Positions 9,615 to 20,547 of a stretch of DNA of 64,000 nt are shown here, piece after piece. Positions within the stretch are counted from its first letter, which is position 1, and the number at the start of each line of letters is the position of its first letter. Origin of the DNA: Heliocidaris erythrogramma (Eukaryota > Echinodermata > Echinoidea > Camarodonta > Echinometridae). The stretch covers positions 56,557,829 to 56,621,828 of the forward strand of contig CM046863.1 of the NCBI GenBank assembly GCA_025617745.1. Direction: 5' to 3'. A program made the position numbers and the translations under genes. Under the pieces are notes generated by a model that was not told where the DNA came from, made no database searches, and saw nothing but the letters and a program-made list of their open reading frames with translations.

Positions 9615-10554
9615 TTAAAGTAGATATTCAAAGAAAATCACAAATATGGCAATTAATGTATCACTAGAAACTGGGAAGCTTACATATGGCAATCGTATAA
9701 GTTTTATGTCAACTGCGTATCTGGTGATTATAAAAACAACACAAATAAAAGCTCTTCTCAGCATCTGGAATATCCGAGGATTCGCCAGAAATATAGCGAT
9801 GTTTTGATGTCGTCACACTCGGGATCGATCCTGCTTAAGCAGACGACGTCCTATAATGAATGAACGTAATTGCAATGCAATTATTTATCAAATTATAAAG
9901 AGTTTGGTGTATTTAAACATGACCTTATTTCACACCATTATAAAGGGAAAGTGAAACTGATTCTGATAGCTAAAACCGTTTGATTGTAAATACATAGGAG
10001 AACGGTCAATGATCAATGAAATAAACCCCACTTTCAAATTGAAAAGCCCTCCGAATAATAGCAGGATGGTATTCGTTCCCTCTTGAAACGCCGAACATGC
10101 CCGGGTGCAAGCAGCTGAAAATACAATGGCGTCTTATTTTGTTTACAAGTGACTGATTCCTATATTTTTTTAACGCTGCATTTTTCATCAAAATAATACC
10201 ATACACGAAGTTAAGAGTGAGGCAACAGACTAACATTAAGACTGACGCTAGTGAAGGAAGAGAAATAAGTGAAGAGGAGATGACAAAATAGGCTCTGAAA
10301 AATGTGTAAGATGTTATGGGACATCGTCTGCTTAGACAGGACTGGTCCAGGGTGTGTCGTCACATATCTCAGCAGCGTTCGAGGAGCTCTTCAGCTGCTA
10401 TATCGGGGGCTGTATTTTACCGTTTTATAATTGATAATAATCATTACTTCAAATGTTTCCAAGCGTTGAATTTGGATAACCTTTTTTAATTTATGCCATC
10501 TATGCAATAATAAGTATTAAGCCAATATTTAAAATCATTAACGTTCTACTTTAA
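9615..10554. mobile_element. TTAA-bounded transposon, copy 1 (940 bp)
   Basis: TTAA stands at both ends, with ends TTAAAGTAGA and, inverted, TTAAAGTAGA. It is nearly identical to 11238-12177, with about ten differences noticed by eye. An inner inverted repeat pairs AAGCAGACGACGTCC near 9838 with GGACATCGTCTGCTTAGAC near 10319. It interrupts a unit of the local repeat family: the left flank CTGTATTTCC continues on the far side of the insertions. No transposase is visible. Confidence 0.85.
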
Positions 10555-10597
10555 AGTCAAATAATCATTTACTTAAAGCACGTCTGACTCATCATAG

Positions 10598-11241
10598 TTA
10601 AAGGGAAATTAACCTCAGCGTATGAATTAGCTTATTTTGAATGGTGTAGTATATGCCTCTTATTTGATACATGCAATTTCATGTAAAAACACAGGATATA
10701 GATATAAATCACTATTTTCCAGCCAAGTTATTGTCTGCTAGCAATAATAAGGGGGCTGCCATTACTTTATGTGTACACGAAAATATTTTTCATCCCAAGT
10801 AATATTTCCTTCATCGTTAACTTGTAATTGATTTTTAGAGGACAAATATATATTAGATATAGTCACATATTCTGAAATGTAAGTTTAGTTTTATATATTT
10901 TTTAAAAGGTCTTAATTTGTTCATAAAAATATACTTTCTGTACGTGGAGACGGAGAATTGACGTCAAGGACGGAGACAATCGTAACAATACCAAAACAAA
11001 GCGAGGAATCTGCATTACAGGATGGCTATTAGAACTCATGGGTCGTCAATTATCTAGGCCCATGGCCAATAACAATCGTAATAAAATCAGAACAAAGCGA
11101 CGTATCTGTTGTAAAGGTAGGCTATTATCAATGCATATGGTACCTAATGATCCGTGTCATGCACAAAATGGCAGCCTCCATGGAAAGACGTAGCAGACAA
11201 TACCGCATCTAGAATATCATGTGGGGTTAATTGTCCTTTAA
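10598..11241. mobile_element. TTAA-bounded hairpin MITE (644 bp)
   Basis: The ends are TTAAAGGGAAATTAACC and, inverted, TTAAAGGACAATTAACC. Both arms carry ATTGTCTGCT and GGCTGCCATT, shared with the element at 6469-7380. Its right TTAA is the left TTAA of the next element, so the two insertions abut. Confidence 0.85.
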
Positions 11242-12177
11242 AGTAGATATTCAAAGAAAATCACAAATATGGCAATTAATGTATCACTAGAAACTGGGAA
11301 GCTTACAGATGGCAATCTTATAAGTTTTATGTCAACTGCGTATCTGGTGATTATAAAAACAACACAAATAAAAGCTCTTCTCAGCATCTGGAATATCCGA
11401 GGATTCGCCAGAAATATAGCGCTGTTTTGATGTCGTCACACTCGGGATCGATCCTGCTTAAGCAGACGACGTCCTATAATGAATGAACGTAATTGCAATG
11501 CAATTATTTATCAAATTATAAAGAGTTTGGTGTATTTAAACATGACCTTATTTCACACCATTATAAAGGGAAAGTGAAACTGATTCTGATAGCTAAAACC
11601 GTTTGATTGTAAATACATAGTAGAAGGGTCAATGATCAATGAAATAAACCCCACTTTCAAATTGAAAAGCCCTCCGAATAATAGCAGGATGGTATTCGTT
11701 CCCTCTTGAAACGCCGAACATGCCCCGGTGTAAACAGCTGAAAATACAATGGCGTCTTATTTTGTTTACAAGTGACTGATTCCTTTATTTTTTTAACGCT
11801 GCATTTTTCATCAAAATAATACCATACACGAAGTTAAGAGTGAGGCAACAGACTAACATTAAGACTGACGCTAGTGAAGGAAGAGAAATAAGTGAAGAGG
11901 AGATGACAAAATAGGCTCTGAAAAATGTGTAAGATGTTATGGGACATCGTCTGCTTAGCCAGGACTGGTCCAGGGTGTGTCGTCACATATCTCAGCAGCG
12001 TTCGAGGAGCTCTTCAGCTGCTATATCGGGGGCTGTATTTTACCGTTTTATAATTGATAATAATCATTACTTCAAATGTTTCCAAGCGTTGAATTTGGAT
12101 AACCTTGTTTAATTTATGCCATCTATGCAATAATAAGTATTAAGCCAATATTTAAAATCATCAACGTTCTACTTTAA
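11238..12177. mobile_element. TTAA-bounded transposon, copy 2 (940 bp)
   Basis: Same orientation and almost the same sequence as 9615-10554, offset 1623. TTAA at both ends; the host repeat resumes with TGTTTAACGCGGATAAAAG. The near identity implies recent activity or local conversion. Confidence 0.85.
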
Positions 12178-12547
12178 TGTTTAACGCGGATAAAAGACAA
12201 TTCATGGTCACTTTAACATGAAATATGCTATCTTTTGTTGGGTTTCTACCAGAAGAGGAACAAGCCATCTAATAATATCACTGTGTCGAAAGATACGCCG
12301 TTTTTCATAGAGAGTACTAAGAGATCAAAAGTTGGTTGAACTACCTTGAGCGTAAATCACCTTGGTTACAAATATAGGATCAGTACTAATTCTGAGTATG
12401 GTTATTCTTTGAGCTTTCATGAGTTTGGTATTATCTTTTAGTCCTAGTCATCGTCGTCGTAGTAGTAAAAGTAGTAGTAAAAAGTAGTAGAAACAGTAGA
12501 AGTAGTAGTAGTAGAATTAGTTCTAGTAGGAGTTGTTGTTGCTGTTA

Positions 12548-12582
<35 letters not shown>

Positions 12583-13393
12583 ATAGTAGTAGTAGTAGTA
12601 GTAGTAGTAGTAGCAGTAGAAATTGTTATTGTGTACAGAACCTGTGCCTTAAATTCCCTTATTTTGTCGGTTTTCTTTTTCGTTCCAATGCTCACACAAA
12701 CCATATACATTCACACATCATTACATCTATGTAAAATGTTATAATGCATAAAAATAATATTACGGTTGATCACTAGAAACTTCCAATCTTCTAAGGGTTT
12801 TTTTTTCTTTTCACCAGAAATGGAACAAACCATCCAGTGATTTTACTGTGTCGATTTTTTTTTTTCATAGGGGTACTGAGAGATCAACAGCTGGTTAAAT
12901 TACTTTGAACATTGATTATAGTAGCAGTAGTAGTGTTAGGAGGTTTAGTAGCAATAGCAGTAATAGTAACAGTAATATTACTAGTAGAAGTAAGGAGTAG
13001 TAGTAGTAGTAGTAGCAGTAGTGGTGGTAGTAGTAGTAGAAGTAGAAGTAGTAGTAGTAGTAGTAATATTGAGAGTAGAAGTACTACGAGTAACATCATA
13101 AGTCTAACGTGGTGGGTGGTTATTGTTGTCGTAGTATTGCTGTTATATAAAAGTTGAATAGTCGGAAATACATGGCATGTTTAATCCATGCTGTATTTCC
13201 TTCCCAACGTCAAATACATGATTACTGATTAAAGCGTGTTATCACGGTTAAAGATTAACGCGGATAAAAGACAATTCACGGTCACTTTAACATGAAATAT
13301 GCTTTTGGTTGGTTTCTACCAGAAGAGGAACAAACCATCCAATAATATGTGTCGAAAATTACAAAGTTTTTCATACAGTGTACCAAGAGATGC
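12178..13393 (+). repeat. Local TAG-tract repeat family: two units
   Basis: Each unit carries the core blocks TTAACGCGGATAAAAG, TTTCTACCAGAAG.GGAAC, GTGTCGAAA and GATCAA.AG.TGGTT, then a (TAG)n tract, then GGTGGGTGGTTATTGTTGT and GGAAATACATGGCATG. TAG tracts lie at 12456-12625 and 12920-13075. The apparent reading frames inside are poly-Thr, poly-Ser or poly-Leu shadows of the triplet tract. Confidence 0.85.
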
Positions 13394-13744
13394 TTTAAAT
13401 ACCTTTCCAAAGTTAATAGAAGCTCAGTAAATGGCTACTTTGATATCAAAATACAATGATACATTGTGGATATGATAACATGTTGGCCAAATATCTGTCA
13501 GGTGCCCATTTTTTTTTTAGAGGGCCAAATAATGTAACACAAGTGATTTTTTATAGCATTAAACTATAGTGACATGACATATTTTCTCTCTAAAGATATG
13601 TTAAAATGTGTTCTACAAATCAAATCAATCAAGATTACATCATTTGGGGGCACCTGAAAGGGCATAGGATCCCTGAATCTTTTAATTCCGACCCAATTGA
13701 AAATGCATTAAAATTATATCACTGACTTCCATATGGAAACATAT
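13394..13744 (+). repeat. Host element interrupted by the 6.55-kb insertion, left part
   Basis: It matches 29050-29360: TGCTTTAAATACCTTTC, AATAGAAGCTCAGTAAATGG, ATTGTGGATATGATAACATG and ACTTCCATATGGAAACATAT. In the copy at 29350 the sequence continues ATTCTACGTGG without interruption; here it resumes only at 20299. Confidence 0.9.
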
Positions 13745-14319
13745 CGTCTGTTTGGAGCCAGAAGGGCGTTAACTCATTTTGGCGATTCCGAGATAATCGC
13801 GTTTAAAGATTTGGACGTGTATAAAAGCTAAAATAGCGATTTAAATGAATTTTTTTTAGGTTAACTGAAATAAACTACTAAAATGACTTGGCAACTGAAA
13901 TATCTTGCTGAAATGATTTGAATAATTCGTTTTAGGGCCAAAATAGTGTTAGCGCCCTTCTGGTTCGGAGAGAAATGGTGAATATTTTGCGGCCACAACG
14001 CCGCTAACGCGTTAACGCCCTTCTGGTTCAGAAACATTGTGGTGATTTTGCGCGCGCGCAAGGGCGTTAATACGTTATTTATACACGCTATACATTGGAA
14101 ATGCGCCGTATTCAGCCTTCTACTGCGTTGTCATGGCAATTTTCTGTGTCTGTTCAGTTATATTCTAGATTTAACAGTCATAATGCACAGAAATCAATTC
14201 CTTATAAAGAAATAAAACAATATTCAAGCTTCATTGGAATAAGATATTACACCATTTCTGATAACCATATCAATATTCCCCGCATCCATAATTCTTTTCA
14301 TTTAAGGGAAATTTAGCTT

Positions 14320-17150
14320 CTTCCATATGTATCATTCTGCTTAACCCATTTCTTAATATTCATTCACTATTCCCCCCCCCAAAAAAAAATAAACAACACA
14401 ACAAAACAACACTAAAACAAAACAAAAAACCCCCTCTCTCTCTCTTCCCCTCTATCTTTATCCTCGGGCTCTCTCTCTCTCTCTCACTCCCTCTCCACCC
14501 CTACCCCATCTCTATATTTGAGGTTATCTGTCTGTCTCTCCTTCTGTCCATTTCCCATGTTTTGTGCAAATGACAAAGTAATCACATTTAATAACCAGCA
14601 ATAGTTAGTCTAGTGCTGTACAAACATACACAGACACATCCTTCTCCATCACATAAGCCTAAAAATAAGTATTTAATAAAATTTCAAACAACCCAAATTC
14701 AATGTTTTAGATATCATGAAAGAAGTAATTAATCTGGTATTATAACGTTCACATGACGCTGTATATGTTTAATAAACACTCTTCAAATTGATGCTTTAAA
14801 AGACTGCCAAGAAATAAAATTAGATATACAATCATTTTTTTACATGAATATTTATATCAAGTGCAGTACCTGCTGAAAATATATGAAAGCATCTTAAATG
14901 TACATGCACATACAATTTACAAACTGAGCAATGACAATTCATGATGGCAGTTGTCTTTTACTTGAATTCATTCATAAGTGCTAACAATCTCAGTCTACAA
15001 TATTTGCAGAACAAATGAACTTGACATAGAATAGTACAATAATTTTCCGATAATTCAATTTGTGAATTCAGAATATCTTCACCTTAACAAAAATGTGTCT
15101 GTCATTTATATGCGCATCTATGCAATAATATGATGTACTGCTTGGCCTGGAAGTAAAACCTGTACAATCTGAAAGTACAATCTGAACTCATACTGTGCCA
15201 AGAGGTTTAGCTCTCTTAAAATTTTACCAAAATGTGATGTTACTTTTCAAATATCTGCACCTCATTAACCATCTATCATTTCAAAAAATAATGTGTACAA
15301 TACTTATAGTAAATTTATGACCATTTCTTATGATACCAAACATTATTACATTATCCAACTTTATGCATAACAATTATTAAAATTACTTTTGAGTTTCTTT
15401 TTTGGGTTTCTCATTTGTTCACTATTGTTTAATGTTGAAATAAGGTAATATCTTTTTAAAAATCTGCACTTTTTTCTGAAAAATTCTATGGTAGCATATA
15501 ATTATAATCATATATTTAGAGTGCTTAATTATGCTCAAAATTTTGATATACATTGACCACCATATACCTTTCCTGTGGTCAAGCAATTGGTGAATGAAAA
15601 TGACAAGTCTATCTGTCACATATACATGACATCGGCACTGAAAGAGTTAAACCATCAATAACTCAGATTTGAAGGTTTGTCACTTGCTTCCTTTTGTCGA
15701 AGTAGGGTAGAATAGCAAATTACATCACAATATCTTTAAAATAGCACTATCTTTCATTAAATATAAATGCTATTACATGGAGTAGGATAGTCTATTATAA
15801 TTTTAATATAAATAAATGGTAAATCTCTCAATATCAATTCAGGCTTTGAAGTACAATAAACTTCAACTTAAAAAGAAAACTGTCATTTTTAGTCATGTTG
15901 GATGCTGGAGTACATTGATGTATTTAATATCAAGAAGTTTTGAGTAAACACCATATGCATCTTTTTCTTTACCAATAAATAATGAATTGAACCCCCTCCC
16001 ATTAGCTTGGGGGGAAGAAGCTGCATATGTAGGCATCATTCATGTACAAAACAATCTAGGAATATTATTAATCTATCTTTAATTGGTCTTCTTTCTTGCC
16101 ATTTGCATTTCTTTCTCCTGTCTCTCATGTTTTTTCCAAAGATTGCGATTTCTGCATGCATCTTCTTGTTTCTGGTCATTGATCTAATAAAAAGGAGAGA
16201 GGGAGAGAAACAAGGAGAGCAAAAGAGTGAGTGAGTGTGTGTGAGAGAGAGAGAGGGGGAGGGGGGCATAGGGGAGGGAAAGAAAATAAGAACTTGTTTA
16301 TACAAAATATTAATTCCAACATATAATTATTTCATTTATTCAGCTCTTTTTGATACATTTAAACAAGAGGAATATACACTGTAGAACAACCCATTGCACT
16401 AAAACAGTAAAACAAAGCAAACAAAAATTAAATTAAAAAAAAAATAAACCAAAATTTTGAATAATTAGCTCTAGCTGGAAAACCATTTAGAATCAGTCTG
16501 AAAATAAAAACATAACTGAAATGAAAAGAAAATACAGATTAAGCCAGTCCATAAAAGGAATATTTGTGAAAAGATTAACATGAATCATTTCAGATATCCA
16601 GTGAAATGAAGTCCATGCAATGTTAGAACATGATCTTTGCTTTAATTGTATGGTTATCATTCTTCATTCCCGAATGCTGTAACTGCTTCAAATAAAATTA
16701 AATCCTGCCATACCTTAAATACCTTCACTGATGTAAAAGGTACTGGTGATTCTGACAGCCTCTTGAGTATTACGTCCTAATCCCAGATGCTAAGCTTGCT
16801 TCTCTGATTTCATCAAACAGTCGGGGTCTATTAACAAGTTACAATTAAGAGGCATGCATTGTTTATATTTCAGCCATTAGTTATTAATTTGAAAGGAAAG
16901 TTTATCTATCAATCAACACAATCTATTTTTTTTTCATGTATTATTTTACACACAAAAAAAAATGAAAATTTATTCATCATCCATGATTCTACACGTAACT
17001 TAAAATATCCAGAAACAAATCCTGGAATCATTCAAACAGATGGCTTTCACTTTTTGTCAGCCTCTTCAGTTTCTTGTGTTATGGATGTTCTTTCAGAAAA
17101 ATGAGAAAAACAAAGTGATATCCACCTCTCATCTAGAATGATCTCACTCA
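14320..17150. other. AT-rich interior of the 6.55-kb element, no gene recognised
   Basis: No exon with good borders was seen. It holds a CT tract at 14430-14490, a GAGA/GTGT tract at 16195-16275, several poly-A and poly-T runs, and otherwise unremarkable intron-like sequence. Confidence 0.6.
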
Positions 17151-17217
17151 TTTACAATGATGGAAATTATTTTAACTTTATTACAACCACTACATGGATG
17201 TAATATAATGAACATAC

Positions 17218-17326
17218 CTCTATTTCTTGTGATTATATTATGTCTCTGTTGCTGGAGTAATAGACAGTTCAATCGGTTCATCATAGCCAAAGGGGTTTGA
17301 TCAAGTCCCATGTGAGAAACCAGTGC
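17218..17326 (-). CDS. Candidate exon of an unidentified gene, inside the 6.55-kb element
   Basis: This 109-bp minus-strand segment has a good acceptor (GTGTATTTCCAG above 17326) and a good donor (GTATGT at 17212-17217). Only the phase-0 frame is open across it, reading ALVSHMGLDQTPLAMMNRL, then NCLLLQQQRHNIITRNR. It looks helical and protein-like, unlike the low-complexity frames nearby. The family was not recognised. It would follow exon 18851-18933, which exits in phase 0. A downstream acceptor near 17085 would give a stop within three codons. It may be a captured host gene fragment or cargo of the element. Composition and splice signals support an exon; nothing here shows expression. Confidence 0.5.
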
Positions 17327-18209
17327 CTGGAAATACACACATATATGGCATTATCACATATTCATATTTGGTATATAAATTCACAAAATAAAAATGTTCT
17401 CTTGTACAAGTGTGTTTGATGAAAAAGATGTACCCCAAACAAAATTAAATAAGAAAGATTCTTTAAGTGCCTAGTAGCATGCAAGTGCTTGTCAATTGAA
17501 ATTGCATAAAGGACTTTCCATATTTTTACTTTCACCATAATGTATCTACTAGTGGTACTAGTGATAGGTAATCATAATTCATATTCATTCAAAAATTCAT
17601 ATTTCAACTGATTTATTTAATGAGACTAATAAAAAACACATCAAATATATTTTTTTGTAAGAAAATTGCATAATTTTGTATCTATTACACTAAAAAATGT
17701 TTTCAACAGTTTGGGATTAGTCCTAATTCAAAGACCCCATAAAAAGTGTATAAAATGAATTTGCATTAAGCTCTATAAAATGACTGAAGCAGCAGTCTAC
17801 AAGGAAATGGCTAGAGTAAAATCATATTTTTGTTGCATTATGTCACAGATCCTCTTAAACTAATTGAAGCAGAGACTTTGTTGCTCGGGTAGTTTGTTCT
17901 GAAGAACAGCTATGCGTTCAAGAGTTCTGTCTGCCACCATTCACTCAAACTTCAACCAGCTAATATTTGGCATCAATTTTCTTTGACTAAAACCTTTACA
18001 GGCAACATAGTATTGACAATAATGATTTCACGAGAATGATAATAGCATACAATGCAATCTTCTACAATGTACTTCATCTATAAAATGCAACTGATTTTTT
18101 TTTTAAACATTGACAAAGCCTCCAATTTTCAGTGCATTCTAGCTGAAACATTCCAAACCCATGGTCATCCTGAGTGGTAAGCAATCATTCAATACAAATA
18201 TTTCCAACA

Positions 18210-18237
18210 GTGTATATATATATATATATATATATAT
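18210..18237. repeat. (TA)n microsatellite
   Basis: An uninterrupted TA run inside the 6.55-kb element. Confidence 0.95.
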
Positions 18238-18384
18238 TACTGAAAATTACATGTATATAGTACCCTATACTATTATCTGATCCTAGCTTACAGATGTAGT
18301 TTGATAAAGACTACACTACTGAAATTTACCTCAAAGCTCCTGCAGTAGTGTTACGTCCTCAGAATCATCTAATGAAGTCTACTG

Positions 18385-18846
18385 GGCAATTCCAAGGTCA
18401 CGGAATGACATTCAGAGACACATTTTACCAACTTCAAACCAAAACTACAATTTCTTTTATAATGGTAGAACATTTCAAATATCAGAGATGTATGATTAGA
18501 TCAACTATTGCCAAGCAGTCATGAAATTTGCATACTACTGAGGTTGGTAACGGAAGGCCATTAATAATATCTTGATTTTCTTCCTTTACCGACCTCATTA
18601 ATCCGGTGACTACTAATTCCTATAGGCTTTATACAAGGCCATCCGGTTCCTGTAGACAATGGGTTAATATGTAAATTTCATTACTGCTTGGCAATAACAT
18701 TTTTGTATTGAAAATCAAGGCAGTTGATCTAATCTTACATCTCTGATGTTTGAATTGTTCTACCATTATAAACCAAAAAATTGAAGTTATGGTTTGAAGA
18801 TGGTATGTGTCTCTGAATGTCCTTCCGTTACAGTGCAATTGCCCTA
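18385..18846. repeat. Imperfect ~150-bp inverted repeat (long hairpin)
   Basis: Left arm 18385-18535 pairs with right arm about 18670-18846: GACATTCAGAGACACAT, AATGGTAGAACA, ATCAGAGATGTA, GATTAGATCAACT and TTGCCAAGCAGT recur inverted. A smaller inverted pair (GAGGTTGGTAACGGAAGG) sits in the spacer. Both arms, each read on its own strand, keep a similar open stretch (TFRDT..LQT and IMVE.FK.QRC), so the arms may derive from coding sequence. Confidence 0.75.
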
Positions 18847-18850
18847 TTAC

Positions 18851-18933
18851 GGTGGCAAGCCAATAATAACACTGTATCGAGCACTCCCTGCCAACTCCAC
18901 CACCACATCTGTGTCTGGATCCAGCATCTTGCA
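18851..18933 (-). CDS. Candidate exon of an unidentified gene, inside the 6.55-kb element
   Basis: This 83-bp minus-strand segment has an acceptor ATTTTGTGTAG above 18933 and a weaker donor GTAATA at 18845-18850. Entering in phase 1 it reads QDAGSRHRCGGGVGRECS, then IQCYYWLAT, and exits in phase 0, matching the only open frame of exon 17218-17326. A phase-0 reading, KMLDPDTDVVVELAGSARYS, is also open but ends in TAA just past the exon. The alternatives cannot be separated from sequence alone. Family not recognised. Confidence 0.35.
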
Positions 18934-19484
18934 CTACACAAAATAAAATAACAGTTAACATGGGAATGATATGCCAGTCAGTGCATAATATTGGAATTTT
19001 ATCAAATTTATGTTGACTTTATTCTTAATTTATGTAATCACAACTTTGCATTTAAAAGTGTGGTGTTTGAAACAATAAAAAAGCCCAGACCTTTGTAAAA
19101 CACTGTGAAACATTGTGATTATTTTCAACTCAGTAAATACTATTAATTATTACCGGTAATAGCCCCACTCCTCACCTTTGATAATGTTGAATACTGTTAA
19201 ACCACACATTTTCTTAGTCATGGGCAAGACTCCTTTTTATTATTGATAACAAATACTTTAGATCTTCCAGTCAGCATCTAAACTGATCAAGGGACAGAGT
19301 TATTACTCATAGTCATTACCCTTTTTATGCACATACCAACAAGCAAGTAGTTACAAGGTTTAATTCCTTGGAACTTATACTAGAATCTGCTATGTTTCAT
19401 TGTCCTATTTGTAGAATAAGAATAGGTAGACCATAGATCTGACATTAGATCAAAGACTTTAGTAGCTCCAGGTATACAACTTAC

Positions 19485-19503
19485 CAAAATCTTCTTCGCC
19501 CAT
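19485..19503 (-). CDS. Candidate first coding exon, inside the 6.55-kb element
   Basis: GCCATGG, a good initiation context, opens MGEEDF and is cut after one base of the next codon by a strong donor GTAAGT (19479-19484). It would join exon 18851-18933 in phase 1. An upstream ATG (19506-19508) in another frame gives MPWAKKIL. A similar sequence lies inverted at 19708-19750, so this start region is one arm of an inverted repeat. Confidence 0.35.
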
Positions 19504-19750
19504 GGCATTAGTCTGGTCGGTCGCCAAGGCAAGCCAATCGAGTCATTTGAATCTACGGTACAGTACGGGGGAACATCGGCTCGGTGAGGAAATTTCATTT
19601 GTTTCATCAAAATAATCATCAAAACGTGAAATCAAAGTGCCTGCTGGATAGTTACAGTTATTCTCTTGAAATGTAAGTACAAATTTCCATCTTACCTGCC
19701 GAAATTAAGCGATGCGACCGACCAAACTAATGGGCGAGGAAGACTTTTGT
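19485..19750. repeat. Inverted copies of a putative exon-1 region
   Basis: On the minus strand, 19485-19525 reads GCGACCGACCAGACTAATG..GGGCGAAGAAGATTTTG. The plus strand at 19714-19747 reads GCGACCGACCAAACTAAT, then GGGCGAGGAAGACTTTTG. About 190 bases separate them. Confidence 0.75.
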
Positions 19751-20298
19751 TGTTGTCCTACCTGGTGTTAACGTTTGCACGTATTTGTATACACTAACAC
19801 AAATATCAATACGTGGGGCAGTGTTAGAGAACTTTTGCACATTACGCCGTTACAAATGAAGGAGGAATTTATATTCATGCGATATACCTCCCTTTATACA
19901 CACAGAAATTATGAAAAACATTATAATTGATAAAATTTGTATTTGAAACTTACCATAATGAGGGATTCTACCAGTTCTGGCCGATTCTTGCTTGGTTAAC
20001 GCCCTCCGTGCCGTACGGGATGGAGGAAAACGCATCGTACCAGAAGGGCGTTAACGCAATTTCGAGGGTTAGCGCCCTTTTGGCCCGTAATAACCCTACT
20101 TTACGCCCTTCTGGTTCGAAATCATAATAATCATAACTGTTAACGCCCTTTTGTTTTTGGAATATATAGTTAGATATATATATGATCCTGCTACATAATA
20201 TATATCATTAGAAAGAGCAGAACGAGATCTACAAGATGATACCAATAACTCCATAACCCCAAAAATCGAGTTAACGCCCTTCTGGCTCCAAACAGACG

Positions 20299-20345
20299 AT
20301 ATATTCTACGTGATATGCCGATGTTATTGGTGATAGTCATGTATG
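20299..20345 (+). repeat. Host element resumes after the 6.55-kb insertion
   Basis: ATATATTCTACGTG.TATGC, then ATGTTATTGGTGATAGTCAT, matches 29355-29400 and continues the block broken at 13744. Confidence 0.85.
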
Positions 20346-20547
20346 ATAAATGTAAACGGCGGGCACCTACAGCTTACATTAATGAGCTTTAACAGTATTG
20401 TTCTTTTAAGTGATCTCAGTACAAAAAGGTTTGTACAAAACACTATAGTTAGAAACTCAAGCATTCAACCACAAACTTTAAGTGCTAGAATCAAAGTTCT
20501 AAAACACCTTTCTGTCGAATATGACAGGATTTGTAAAATTGTCCCAT

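Larger units (their letters stand above)
13745..20298. mobile_element. 6.55-kb terminal-inverted-repeat element carrying spliced exon pieces
   Basis: A 31-base end beginning CGTCTGTTTGGAGCCAGAAG at 13745 is repeated perfectly inverted at 20268-20298. ATAT stands on both sides (13741-13744 and 20299-20302), while the uninterrupted copy near 29357 has ATAT once. This marks a true insertion with a 4-base target duplication. The motif GAAGGGCGTTAAC recurs in both orientations just inside both ends (near 13937, 14009, 14061; 20003, 20041, 20101 and 20138), as expected for subterminal transposase-binding repeats. No transposase was found. Most of the interior is AT-rich unique DNA with candidate minus-strand exons at 19485-19503, 18851-18933 and 17218-17326. 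Confidence 0.85.

Noticed and set aside
9615-12177. LTR retrotransposon with 940-bp direct LTRs
   Set aside because: The repeated block begins and ends with TTAA and inverted AAGTAGA, not TG..CA. The piece between is an independent TTAA hairpin element, and no primer-binding site or coding region is present.
17045-17095. A minus-strand terminal exon reading TSITQETEEADKK and stop
   Set aside because: The only nearby acceptor puts exon 17218-17326 into a different frame with an immediate stop, so the join is not supported.
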